From contig MKTT01000139.1 of the NCBI GenBank assembly GCA_001898385.1, positions 1,961 through 44,447 on the forward strand: DNA of 42,487 nt, read 5' to 3'. The notes under the pieces are model-generated. The model was not told the DNA's origin, did not search any database, and worked only from the letters and a program-made list of their open reading frames with translations. Position numbers and translations under genes: made by a program. Source of the stretch: Planctomycetales bacterium 71-10. GTDB taxonomy: Bacteria; Planctomycetota; Planctomycetia; Isosphaerales; Isosphaeraceae. This document shows positions 24,267-32,481 of the stretch, piece by piece. Each line of letters begins with the position of its first letter. The stretch's first letter is position 1.

Positions 24267-25628
24267 ATGGCCGAGGATCAGCATCCGGCGGGGGGGGGCT
24301 TCCTGGCCCGGCTGGGCCTGGACCGCCCCGAGCTGCGGGCCTGGGCGATGTACGACTGGGCCAACTCGGCCTTCATGTGCACGATCATCACGGCCGTCTT
24401 CCCCATCTACTATTCGCAGGTCGCCTGCGCCGGCGTCCCGTCCCACGTCGCCTCGGGCCGGCTGGCCGCCGTGACGACGCTCGGCATGGTGATCGTCGCC
24501 CTGATGTCGCCCGTGCTGGGGGCCTACGCCGACCACACGGCCCGGAAGAAGCCGCTGCTGGGGATCTTCCTGACGCTCGGCCTGGCGGCGACGGCGGGGA
24601 TGTTCTTCATCCACACCGGCGACTGGATCCTGGCCTCGACGCTGTTCGTCCTGGCGAACATCGGGGCCAACGCCAGCTTCGTCTTCTACGACGCGCTGCT
24701 CCCCCACATCGCGTCCGACGTCGAGATCGACCGGGTGTCGACATCGGGTTACGCGCTGGGGTATGTCGGCGGCGGGCTGCTGCTGGCGCTGAACCTGGCG
24801 TGGATCACCAAGCCGGAGTGGTTCGGCCTGCCGGGGCCGGGCGCGGCGACCGAGGCCGGGCGAACCTTGCGGGTCCGGCTGGCGTTCGCGTCGGTGGCGG
24901 TCTGGTGGGGCGTCTTCTCGATCCCGCTGTTCCGCCGCGTGGCCGAGCCGGCCGTCGCCGGCGGCGAGCGCTGGGCCGACATGCACCCGGTCCGGGCGAC
25001 GTTCGGGCGGCTGCGCGAGACGGCCGTCGAGCTGAGGCGGTGCCGCCAGGGGTTCCTGATGCTCCTGGCGTTCCTGATCTACAACGACGGCATCGGCACC
25101 ATCATCCGGATGGCCACGGTGTACGGCGAGGAGTTGAAGCTCGACTCCAACGTGATGATCGCGGCGATCCTGGTCGTGCAGTTCGTCGGCATCCCGTGCT
25201 CGTTCCTGTTCGGCTCGCTGGCGGGCGTGCTGGGCGTGAAGCGGTCGATCATGCTGGGGTTGATCGTCTACACGCTGATCTGCGTGGTCGGCTATTCGAT
25301 GAAGACCGAGGCCCACTTCCTGATCCTGGCGGGGCTGGTCGGCGTGGTGCAGGGGGGGACGCAGGCGCTGTCGCGGTCGCTGTTCGCGAGCCTGATCCCG
25401 CGGTCGAAGTCGGGCGAGTTCTTCGGCTTCTTCGCGGTGGTCGAGAAGTTCGCCGGCATCTTCGGCCCGGCGATGTTCGCGGCGATCAACTTCGCCACGG
25501 GCTCCAGCCGCGGCGCCATCCTGGGCGTGATCGGCTTCTTCCTCGTCGGCGGCCTGCTGCTGGCCCTGGTGGACGTGCCCGAGGGCCAGCGCCAGGCGCG
25601 GGAGTGGGACCTCGAACACGGCGGCTGA
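24267..25628 (+). CDS. UMF1/Atg22-like MFS transporter
   Basis: A 453-residue membrane protein with about 12 spans. The opening ELRAWAMYDWANSAFMCTII is the hallmark of the UMF1 group of MFS carriers (the group including yeast Atg22), and YADHTARKKPLL is the loop 2-3 signature. GGTQALSRSLFASLIPRSKSGEFFGFF in the second half is another strongly conserved UMF1 segment. Some relatives are suspected to export amino acids, but the substrate here is unknown. I chose the ATG at 24267 because GGGGGAGG precedes it by about five bases and the UMF1 similarity starts right after. It is followed by the second copy of the composite repeat. Confidence 0.88.
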   Translation: MAEDQHPAGGGFLARLGLDRPELRAWAMYDWANSAFMCTIITAVFPIYYSQVACAGVPSHVASGRLAAVTTLGMVIVALMSPVLGAYADHTARKKPLLGIFLTLGLAATAGMFFIHTGDWILASTLFVLANIGANASFVFYDALLPHIASDVEIDRVSTSGYALGYVGGGLLLALNLAWITKPEWFGLPGPGAATEAGRTLRVRLAFASVAVWWGVFSIPLFRRVAEPAVAGGERWADMHPVRATFGRLRETAVELRRCRQGFLMLLAFLIYNDGIGTIIRMATVYGEELKLDSNVMIAAILVVQFVGIPCSFLFGSLAGVLGVKRSIMLGLIVYTLICVVGYSMKTEAHFLILAGLVGVVQGGTQALSRSLFASLIPRSKSGEFFGFFAVVEKFAGIFGPAMFAAINFATGSSRGAILGVIGFFLVGGLLLALVDVPEGQRQAREWDLEHGG

Positions 25629-25701
25629 CGGGCCTGCGCCGAACGTCGCCCCCGCTCCCGACGGGATACTCCGTCGAAGATATGGGACTGGGAGCAGGGG
25701 T

Positions 25702-25860
25702 CCCCCCTTCTCCCCTCGTGGGAGAAGGTGCCCCGGAGGGGCGGATGAGGGGGGCGCGACCGCGGGCCGTCGGACTTCAAGGCCTTCGCCGGCCATGGGA
25801 TGCGACGGCGGTCGCCCCCTCATCCGGCCTGCGGCCACCTTCTCCCACGAGGGGAGAAGG
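25702..25860. repeat. Composite inverted-repeat element, copy 2 (REPIN/MITE-like)
   Basis: Unit C (25702-25754) and unit D (25814-25860) face each other. The reverse complement of this stretch matches copy 1: rc(D) equals unit A with its flank GTCGCCGTCGCATCCC, and rc(C) equals unit B with its flank GAAGTCCG and CTCCGGGGCACCTTCTCCC. Copy 2 lacks the nested palindrome. It fills the convergent gap between UMF1 and pcs, where it might also terminate transcription from both sides. Confidence 0.8.
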
Positions 25861-25919
25861 ATGATTCGCATCGGCTTGCGAAAATATCAACCCGCAGTGC
25901 ATCGTGGAAGGCGAGAGCT

Positions 25920-26699
25920 TCAAGCCGTCGTCGCCGGCCTCGTCCACGCCTTCAGCGTGATGGACCACGACGTGACCATGTAGAAGATCGGGTAGATCAG
26001 CGAGATGTAGGCCAGCGTGCGCTCGGTCGAGGAGAACTCGGGGGCGGCGTCCGTCGGCAGGGACCAGACGAGCGCGACGGCGAGCAGGCCCCAAGCGGCC
26101 CCGGTGATGGTGGCGAATCGGTTCAGCCGGCCGGGCATCGACGGGTACAGGTGCTTCACCGGGACGAAGGTCAAGAACGCCAGGAATAGCAGGATATAGA
26201 GCGCCGGCCAGGGCGGGATCGGCAGGGCGTACAGGTACAGCGCGACGACGTTCCAGAGCGACGGGAAGCCCAGGAAGTAGCCGTCGGGCGTCTTGATGTC
26301 GACCTGGCAGAAGCCGTAGGCGCTCGCCAGCAACGGCGCGATGAGCCAGGGTGCCGCGTGCTCGGGGATCAGCCCGGCGCGCCAGACCAGCATCAGGGGG
26401 AGGCAGGTATAGGTGAGGAAATCGGTGATGTCGTCCAGCCGGCGGCCGTCGAAGGACGGGACGGCCTCCTTGATCCGCACGGCGCGGGCGAAGGTGCCGT
26501 CGACGGCGTCGATGATCGTCGCCAGGATCATCAACAGGAACGACCACCGGACGGCGTCGGGCCCGCCCCGCACGAGCAGGTAGAGGATGACCGCCGCGCA
26601 CGCCAGCCCGGACGCGGTGAAGGCGTGGACGCACCAGCCGAGGACCTTGCGAATCAGGCTGACGGGGCGGGCGGCTTGCGGAGCCAGGGTCTCGGCCAT
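25920..26699 (-). CDS. pcs: Phosphatidylcholine synthase (CDP-diacylglycerol-choline O-phosphatidyltransferase)
   Basis: A 259-residue membrane enzyme that condenses choline with CDP-diacylglycerol, giving phosphatidylcholine and CMP. The CDP-alcohol phosphotransferase motif is complete in the Pcs spacing DGX2ARX12GX3DX3D: D67-G68, A71-R72, G85, D89 and D93 (DAVDGTFAR and FDGRRLDDITDF). About eight hydrophobic segments are visible. Pcs-type conservation continues in FLGFPSLWNVVALYLY and FVPVKHLYPS. It starts 36 bases after the permease stop, so the two are probably co-transcribed. With the phosphoethanolamine methyltransferase two genes upstream, the context supports choline lipid synthesis. 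Confidence 0.88.
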   Translation of the reverse strand: MAETLAPQAARPVSLIRKVLGWCVHAFTASGLACAAVILYLLVRGGPDAVRWSFLLMILATIIDAVDGTFARAVRIKEAVPSFDGRRLDDITDFLTYTCLPLMLVWRAGLIPEHAAPWLIAPLLASAYGFCQVDIKTPDGYFLGFPSLWNVVALYLYALPIPPWPALYILLFLAFLTFVPVKHLYPSMPGRLNRFATITGAAWGLLAVALVWSLPTDAAPEFSSTERTLAYISLIYPIFYMVTSWSITLKAWTRPATTA

Positions 26700-26735
26700 C
26701 TCTTGCGGCTTCCCTTCGATCGATCGATCGGACGG

Positions 26736-28295
26736 TTACGACGATTCCCCGGGGGCGAGCTGGGCCATCACGGCCGAGGGGTCGGCGAACTCCAGTTCGT
26801 CGGCGGCGTGCTCGGGGAGGACGCCGGCGCGGAGGCGGCCCACGGCCAGGTAGTAGGCGGCCCCGACCGCCAGGAGCGCGGCGGTCGCGTAGATCGCGGC
26901 GAAGCGACCGACCGGGTCCTCGCCGTAGATCTCGGCCCGGGGCCAGCTCATGTTGACCACCACGAACAGCCCCCAGGCCGTCGCGGCCAGGTTCACCGGC
27001 AGGCCCCAGCGGCCCAGCGAGAAGCGGTCGGGGGCCGGCGGCTCGTCGCGACCTTGCAGCCGGGCCAGCAGCATGGGGGCCGTGACCATCAGGTAGGCGA
27101 GGTTCGCCCAGACCAGCGCCACGGAGCAGAGGGTCTCGATCAGCCGGGGGGCGTTGACGTTCACGAGCAGCACGGCCGCGGCGAGGGCCCCGGTGACGAT
27201 CGCCGGCGCGATCGGCGTGCGGGTCTCGCCCGTCACCTTCGCGAGGGCCTCCGCGAACGGCAGGCTGTTGTCGCGGGCCATCGCGAAGATCAGGCGGACG
27301 GTCCCCGCGTGGACGGCCAGGGCGCACACCGTCACGGCGAAGACGACCTCGACGAGGAAGACGGTCCCCAGGCTCGGGCCGAGCACGGCCTTGATGACCA
27401 TCGGCAGGCCGCCGGAGACCTGGCCCATCGCCGGGTCGGACGGGTCGGGCATGGCCAGGATCCCCGCGGCGATCAGCAGCCCCCCCGCCACGCCCGCCGC
27501 GGCCAGCGCCCGGAGGATCGCCCGCGGCGCCCGCCGGCGCGGGTCGGACGTCTCCTCGGCCAGCGTGCCGGCGGTGTCGAAGCCGTACATGACGTACGAC
27601 GCCATCACGGCCGCCGCCAGGAACGACGCGAGGTAGCCGCCGGGTTCGCCCGCGCCCCGACCTTGCGTCTCCAGCAGGACCGAAGGCCCGCGCACGGCCC
27701 CGCCGAGCAGCAGGCCGATCAGCAGGACCACGCCGATCAGCTCGGCGAGGACCCCTGCGTTGTTGATGTACGCCATCAGCTTCACGCCGACGGCGTTGAC
27801 GGCCGTCGTGAACGCGATCAGGGCGCAGCCCAGGAGCACGGCGTTGCGGGCCTGGTCCTCGGGCCGGGAGCCGTCGCCGAACCACTGGAACCAGCCGGAT
27901 ATCTGCGGCAGCGTGTTCTGCAACGCCAGCGCGACGGCCGCCAGCGACAGGACCGAGCACGCCAGGTAGACCCAGCCCGTCAGCCAGCCCCCCAGCGGCG
28001 AGCCCACCTGCTTCGACCACTGGTAGACGCCGCCGGAGAGCGGGTAGGCCGAGGCCAGCTCCGCGAAGCCGAGCGCCACCAGGAATTGCCCGAGGAAGAC
28101 CAGGGGCCACGTCCAGAAGAACGCCGGGCCGCCGGCGGAGTACCCCAGGTAGAACATCTGGGGGACGCCCGTCAGGATCGAGATGTACGAGAACCCGGCC
28201 GCGAACGAGGAGAAGCTCCCCAGCGAGCGGTCGAGTTCCTGCTTGTAGCCGAACGCCGCCAGGTCACGGACGTCGTCGTTCGCGCTGCCGGGCAT
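26736..28295 (-). CDS. APC-superfamily permease, amino acid/choline transporter-like
   Basis: A 519-residue transporter with about 12 hydrophobic spans. The start SLGSFSSFAAGFSYISILTG, followed by GGPAFFWTW and AELASAYPLSGGVYQWS, matches the APC branch that includes amino acid/choline transporters (ACT, such as yeast Hnm1) and bacterial GABA-type permeases. GFDTAGTLAEETSDPRRRAPRAIL in the middle is a typical APC loop. By position between pmt and pcs, choline, ethanolamine or their precursors are attractive substrates, but that is inference. It lacks an evident ribosome site. A 13-bp hairpin lies upstream, between it and pmt. Confidence 0.85.
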   Translation of the reverse strand: MPGSANDDVRDLAAFGYKQELDRSLGSFSSFAAGFSYISILTGVPQMFYLGYSAGGPAFFWTWPLVFLGQFLVALGFAELASAYPLSGGVYQWSKQVGSPLGGWLTGWVYLACSVLSLAAVALALQNTLPQISGWFQWFGDGSRPEDQARNAVLLGCALIAFTTAVNAVGVKLMAYINNAGVLAELIGVVLLIGLLLGGAVRGPSVLLETQGRGAGEPGGYLASFLAAAVMASYVMYGFDTAGTLAEETSDPRRRAPRAILRALAAAGVAGGLLIAAGILAMPDPSDPAMGQVSGGLPMVIKAVLGPSLGTVFLVEVVFAVTVCALAVHAGTVRLIFAMARDNSLPFAEALAKVTGETRTPIAPAIVTGALAAAVLLVNVNAPRLIETLCSVALVWANLAYLMVTAPMLLARLQGRDEPPAPDRFSLGRWGLPVNLAATAWGLFVVVNMSWPRAEIYGEDPVGRFAAIYATAALLAVGAAYYLAVGRLRAGVLPEHAADELEFADPSAVMAQLAPGESS

Positions 28296-28343
28296 GCGGC
28301 GTCAGCCTCACTCACGGAACGGGCCGATGTCATGAATCCTCCT

Positions 28344-28374
28344 CCCCCCTTCTCCCCTCGCGGGAGAAGGGGGG
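28344..28374. repeat. Solitary REP-like hairpin between pmt and the permease
   Basis: A 13-base arm (28344-28356, C6-TTCTCCC) pairs perfectly with 28362-28374 (GGGAGAAG5) around a CTCGC loop. The sequence is the same tip found in units B, C and D of the composite repeats, here without a partner. In the pmt-permease transcript it could act as a 3' stabiliser for pmt mRNA or reduce read-through. Confidence 0.7.
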
Positions 28375-28419
28375 AGGGCGGCGAGGGGACGACTTCGCCG
28401 TCAGCCCCGGATTGAATCG

Positions 28420-29232
28420 TCAGGCCGGCTTCGTCGCCAGGTAGATGCCCCACTTCATGTCGCCGGCCTTGCAGAAGCCGATCTTCATGTTCCAGCGGTC
28501 GACCAGGTAGTTCAGGTCTTCCTCGGAGAAGGCGGTGAGGAACTTCGAGCGCTCGTCCTTCAGCCGCTTCTCCTCGCGCTTGAGGATGTCGACGAAGGTG
28601 TCGGTGGCGTCGTCGACGACGACGTCGGTGAAGCCGGCGGCCTCCAGGACCTTGCCGTACTGGGCCGGCTCGATGACGCTGTAGCCGGTCTTCTTGATGT
28701 AGTCCTCGAACTCGGGCGAGCCCGGGGTCTTGCCGCGGGCGTAGTCGGTGATGATGAGCTTGCCGCCCGGCTTGAGCAGGCCGTACAGGGTCTTGAAGAG
28801 GTGGGCCTTGTCCGGGATGTGCATGAAGGCGTCCCGGCTCCAGGCCAGGTCGAACTTCTCCGGGAAGTCCGTCTTCAGGACGTCGCCCAGGATGAACTGC
28901 ACCTTGTCGGACATGCCGGCCGCCCTGGCGCGGTCGTGGCCGACGGCGATCATCTCCTCGGCCAGGTCGATGCCGACGACCTGCGCGCCGTACTTCTCGA
29001 CCAGGTGGAACGCCGCGCCGCCGATGCCACTGCCGACGTCGAGCACGCGGACGCCCGGCTTGAGGAAGCCCTGGAGGCGGGACGTCAGGTTGTCGGTCGT
29101 CTCGGCGCCGCCGGTGCTGATGTAGTTGTCGCCGAAGATCATCTCGTAGCGGAGGATCGAGTTCCGGCTGTACTGGCCGTTGTTGTCGAACTTCGGCTTC
29201 GAGGCGTCCGCCGCGGCTTGCGTGCCACTCAT
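28420..29232 (-). CDS. pmt: Phosphoethanolamine N-methyltransferase
   Basis: A 270-residue SAM-dependent enzyme that methylates phosphoethanolamine towards phosphocholine. It matches the Plasmodium PMT type over its length: QYSRNSILRYEMIFGDNYIS at the N-terminus, SAM motif VLDVGSGIGG, SRDAFMHIPDK, PGGKLIITDYARGK, and MKWGIYLATKP at the end. The catalytic pair known in Plasmodium PMT (Tyr19 and His132) aligns with Tyr21 and His138, and Tyr27 and Asp128 align with Tyr29 and Asp134. Plasmodium Arg179 appears to be Thr. The protein has a single methyltransferase domain, so one enzyme might perform all three methylations. It leads a same-strand set with the permease and pcs. Confidence 0.88.
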   Translation of the reverse strand: MSGTQAAADASKPKFDNNGQYSRNSILRYEMIFGDNYISTGGAETTDNLTSRLQGFLKPGVRVLDVGSGIGGAAFHLVEKYGAQVVGIDLAEEMIAVGHDRARAAGMSDKVQFILGDVLKTDFPEKFDLAWSRDAFMHIPDKAHLFKTLYGLLKPGGKLIITDYARGKTPGSPEFEDYIKKTGYSVIEPAQYGKVLEAAGFTDVVVDDATDTFVDILKREEKRLKDERSKFLTAFSEEDLNYLVDRWNMKIGFCKAGDMKWGIYLATKPA

Positions 29233-29362
29233 GATGGGTCCAGGCTCGGATTGCGAGGAGGGAGGCAGGGGGCCTCCGGGCGCCCGGCGGGGGTCTGCGG
29301 GGGCTCGGGGGCGTCGTCCAGGTTCGCTATTGTGGGGCAGGGGGGAGAGCCTTGTAAAGGGC

Positions 29363-30313
29363 TCATCGGCCCCGCGCCGCCTCGGCCACGAACCCGGTCA
29401 GGGCCCGGCGATAGCGCGGCGGGTCGACCTCCGCCAGGTCGTGATGATGGGCGCCGGGGAACGTCTCCAGCCGCGCGTGCGACCGGACCCGGTCGAAGAT
29501 CGCCCGCGCCTCGGCGACGGTGGCCAGCTCGTCGGCCTCGCCGGCCAGGATCAGGACCGGCACGTTTTCGGGCGCCTTCGCGACGGCCTCCACCGGCGCG
29601 ATCGCGTCGAGCTGCGGCAGCAGCGCCAGCCCGGCGACGCGCAGCCCCAGATACGCGGCCTGCTCGAACGGCGTGGGCAGCGCCGCGCGGGTGCGGTTGC
29701 GGACGGCCGTCTTGAGGTCGCTGTACGGGCTCTCCAGGACGTAGCCCGCGACCCGCCCGCCCAACTCCCCGGCCGCGAACGCCGCCGCCGCCGAGCCCAG
29801 CGAGACCCCGACGATCACGATGGGCCGACCCGGCCGGCGCGCCTCCAGGAAGTCGACCGCGGCGACCACGTCCCGTCGGGCGGACAGGCCGATGTCGTTG
29901 ACCGCGCCCGTCGAGTCGCCGTGCGCCCGCATCGAGATCAGCATCGCGGCGCATCCGAGGTCCCGCGCTGTCAGCTCGGCCCGCGACAGGCAGTGAGCCC
30001 GGCCGCCGCCGTTGCCGTGCAGGAACAGGACGCTCGGCGCGTCTTCCCGTCCGTCGGCGAACCACGCGCCGATCTCCTGGCCGTCGTCGGTCTTCAGGCG
30101 GTGGTCCTCGAACTTCGCCCACGGAACCTTCGGGGCCGGCTCGGGGTAGGGCGGGCGGCGTCGGCCGGTCAGCTTGTAGGCGACGAGGAACGAGATCCCC
30201 ATCCACGCCGCGAGGAGCATGGCGACGGCGACGGCCCAGCGGCGGGCGCGACGGCGGCGGCGGGCGGGCGCGATCGTCGTCGCGGCGGTCGGGTCCGGTT
30301 CGGGGTTGTCCAT
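29363..30313 (-). CDS. Membrane-anchored alpha/beta hydrolase
   Basis: A 316-residue alpha/beta-fold hydrolase with an N-terminal span (WAVAVAMLLAAWMGISFLVAY) preceded by an Arg-rich cytoplasmic tip, so the catalytic domain likely faces the periplasm. The oxyanion segment is LFLHGNGGG, the nucleophile elbow GVSLGSA, the acid probably the Asp in LAGEADEL, and the His in PGAHHHDL. The arrangement resembles the Bem46/FrsA-like serine hydrolases. The substrate is unknown. I placed the start at the ATG 30313 just before the anchor. It lies 130 bases after pmt on the same strand and is divergent from the AraC gene. Confidence 0.82.
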   Translation of the reverse strand: MDNPEPDPTAATTIAPARRRRRARRWAVAVAMLLAAWMGISFLVAYKLTGRRRPPYPEPAPKVPWAKFEDHRLKTDDGQEIGAWFADGREDAPSVLFLHGNGGGRAHCLSRAELTARDLGCAAMLISMRAHGDSTGAVNDIGLSARRDVVAAVDFLEARRPGRPIVIVGVSLGSAAAAFAAGELGGRVAGYVLESPYSDLKTAVRNRTRAALPTPFEQAAYLGLRVAGLALLPQLDAIAPVEAVAKAPENVPVLILAGEADELATVAEARAIFDRVRSHARLETFPGAHHHDLAEVDPPRYRRALTGFVAEAARGR

Positions 30314-30380
30314 GAGGGGGGGCGGGTCCTTAATGGGACGGTCCGTGCGGGGACGGCCCGCGGGATGGAGGAGCCTGGAG

Positions 30381-31397
30381 ATGAAGCAGGGCCGAACCCC
30401 TTCCGGAATGTACGACCCCCGCCGCGGGGGCGAGCCCCTCCTCGCCGGCCGCGTGTCCTCGGGGGCCGGCGATTTCGAGCCCGGGCGTTCGAACTGCTTC
30501 GGAGTGTACTGCATCGAGGCCGGCCGCGGCAGCGTCTCCGTGGACGAGGCGAGGCATCCGTTCGGGCCGCGCTCGCTGGTGTTCTCGGCCCCGTACCAGT
30601 ACCTCCGGTTCCACGTCGAGGATTCGCTGGCCGGGCTGGCGATCCGGTTCCACGCGAACTTCCTGTGCGTGGAGACGTTCCACGCCGAGGCCGGCTGCGC
30701 CGGCGTTCTCTTCGGGGATCCTTGCGGCGTCCCCGTCCTGCCCCTGGGGGCGGCCGAGGCGTTCGAGATCCGCGACCTCGGCGAGCGGATCGGCCGCGAG
30801 ACGGCCGAGCGGGGCCTGGCCTATCAGGAGGCCGCGCTCGCCTACCTCAAGGTGCTGCTCGTCCTGGCGACCCGCGTGAAGTCGGCGGGCGGCCCGGCCG
30901 GCGATCCGGCCGCGGCGGCGGCCGGCCACCCGTTGCTGGGGCGTTTCCGCGAGCTGATCGAGTCCGAGTACCTCAGGCGGCACGCGCCGTCGTGGTATGC
31001 GGGGGCGCTCCACGTCTCGCCGAAGACGCTCGGGCGGGTGGTCCGGGAGCACCTGGGCGCGACCCCGACCGCGCTCATACGGGCCCGCGTCCTGACCCAT
31101 GCGAAGTGGCAGCTCCTGCACACACTCCGCTCGGTCAAGGAGATCGCCGCGGAGGTGGGCTTCGACGACGAGCTGTACTTCAGCCGCCTCTTCAAGAAGG
31201 CCGCGGGCGTCTCGCCGACCTTCTTCCGCGAGTTCGAGACCGAGATCCGGGGCGGGAGCAATCTGTCCATCCCTTCGGGTCATCCGTCCATTCCCCGCCC
31301 CCCCGCCCCGGCCCAGAATACGGGCGACGGGCCGGAGGGGACGGGCGACCGCGGGGTCGCCGCCCGACGGCGCCGACGCGACCGGACGGAGGGGTGA
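30381..31397 (+). CDS. AraC-family transcriptional regulator with Cys-rich cupin-like domain
   Basis: A 338-residue regulator. The N-terminal ~150 residues look like a cupin sensor, with cysteines at 39, 44, 96, 106 and 115 and the segment RFHANFLCVETFHAEAGC. The C-terminal AraC DNA-binding domain has two helix-turn-helices: YAGALHVSPKTLGRVVREHLG and VKEIAAEVGFDDELYFSRLF followed by KKAAGVSPTFFR. GGAGGAG eight bases before ATG 30381 fixes the start. The stop lies two bases before the DUF417 gene, so the pair is co-translated. The same pairing of an AraC regulator with an RclC/YkgB protein occurs in the E. coli rcl reactive-chlorine system. A Cys-based redox or metal sensor is plausible but unproven. 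Confidence 0.87.
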   Translation: MKQGRTPSGMYDPRRGGEPLLAGRVSSGAGDFEPGRSNCFGVYCIEAGRGSVSVDEARHPFGPRSLVFSAPYQYLRFHVEDSLAGLAIRFHANFLCVETFHAEAGCAGVLFGDPCGVPVLPLGAAEAFEIRDLGERIGRETAERGLAYQEAALAYLKVLLVLATRVKSAGGPAGDPAAAAAGHPLLGRFRELIESEYLRRHAPSWYAGALHVSPKTLGRVVREHLGATPTALIRARVLTHAKWQLLHTLRSVKEIAAEVGFDDELYFSRLFKKAAGVSPTFFREFETEIRGGSNLSIPSGHPSIPRPPAPAQNTGDGPEGTGDRGVAARRRRRDRTEG

Positions 31398-31399
31398 CG

Positions 31400-31978
31400 A
31401 TGCGCAGGGTGTTCGAAGCGGCGGCGGGGATGGATCGGGTTGGCGCGATGGTGACGCGGCTCGGCCTCATCGTCGTCTTCCTCTGGATCGGCGGCCTGAA
31501 AGCCTGCCGGTACGAGGCCGACGGGATCGTCCCGTTCGTCGCCAACAGCCCGTTCATGAGCTTCTTCTACGCCCACCCCGACGAATACAAGGCCCACAAG
31601 AATCCCGAGGGGGCCCCGACCCCCGAGAATCGCGCGTGGCACGAATCGAACCGGACCTACGAGTTCGCCTTCGGCCTGGGGTCGGTGATCGTGCTCTACG
31701 GCCTGATGCTATGCCTGCATCCCTGGCTCCCGCAGGTGGCGGCCCTGGGGAGCTTCCTGATCTTCGTGATGTCGTTCGTGACGCTCTCGTTCCTGGTCAC
31801 GACGCCGGAATGCTGGGTCCCCGACCTCGGCGACGACCGCCACGGCTTCCCCTACCTGAGCGGGGCGGGTCGGCTCGTCCTGAAGGACGCGATCATGATG
31901 GGCGCGGCGCTGGTCACGATGGCGGATTCCGCGAAGTCCTATCTGCGGAAGCTGGGGCCGGCCGTCCCGGCGTCCTGA
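31400..31978 (+). CDS. DUF417 (RclC/YkgB-like) membrane protein
   Basis: A 192-residue inner-membrane protein with about four hydrophobic spans. The wording LGLIVVFLWIGGLKACRYEADGIVPFVANSPFMSFFY matches the family of E. coli RclC (197 residues); only short parts of it are needed for recognition, notably KACRYEADGI and VANSPFMSF. TTPECWVPDLG and LSGAGRLVLKDAIMM are further conserved patches. GGAGGGG (31388-31394) serves as ribosome site within the end of the regulator gene. RclC contributes to reactive-chlorine resistance in E. coli by an unknown mechanism. Coupling to the AraC regulator suggests the same induction logic here. Confidence 0.88.
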   Translation: MRRVFEAAAGMDRVGAMVTRLGLIVVFLWIGGLKACRYEADGIVPFVANSPFMSFFYAHPDEYKAHKNPEGAPTPENRAWHESNRTYEFAFGLGSVIVLYGLMLCLHPWLPQVAALGSFLIFVMSFVTLSFLVTTPECWVPDLGDDRHGFPYLSGAGRLVLKDAIMMGAALVTMADSAKSYLRKLGPAVPAS

Positions 31979-32271
31979 GGGGTCGGGGACGTCGCCTTTC
32001 CCGACGAACCCCATCCCGGGCGACATCGGCCCGGCCGCCCGGACCTCCTCATCCCGAAGGCGGTCGGCGTCCGGGCGGTCCGCCCGTCGGAACTCTCCGG
32101 CGGGACGATCAGGACCGGATGCAACGCCCGGTCGCCCGGTGCATCGCGTCGATCCGTGGTGATCGGCGAGAACCGTCCAATATCCAAGCCCCTCGCACGA
32201 ACCCCTTCTCGACGGGGTTCCCGTCGCCGGGCGAGCGGTCGCCCGTCTGGGGGCCGACGGAGGACGATTCC

Positions 32272-32475
32272 ATGGAAATCATCCAGGTGGGTTCCGACTT
32301 GGCCATGCCGACGCTCCCCTGGTTCGCCTGGCTCGGCCTGGCGGCCATCGTCGGCGGGATCCTCAGCGGCGTCGTCAAGATGCTGGTCGTCCATCGCGAG
32401 CGGATGGCGATGATCCGATGCGGGATGGATCCGGACGCCCCACACCGGAAGCCCGCCTACCAGGACGTCGACTGA
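32272..32475 (+). CDS. Small single-span membrane protein, unknown function
   Basis: A 67-residue protein with one transmembrane segment (TLPWFAWLGLAAIVGGILSG) and a basic C-terminal tail, MLVVHRERMAMIRCGMDP, that should be cytoplasmic. GGAGGAC seven bases ahead of the ATG supports translation. It converges on the next gene with a six-base gap. I do not recognise the family. The 293 bases upstream (31979-32271) contain no other gene I can support. Confidence 0.65.
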   Translation: MEIIQVGSDLAMPTLPWFAWLGLAAIVGGILSGVVKMLVVHRERMAMIRCGMDPDAPHRKPAYQDVD

Positions 32476-32481
32476 CGCGGG

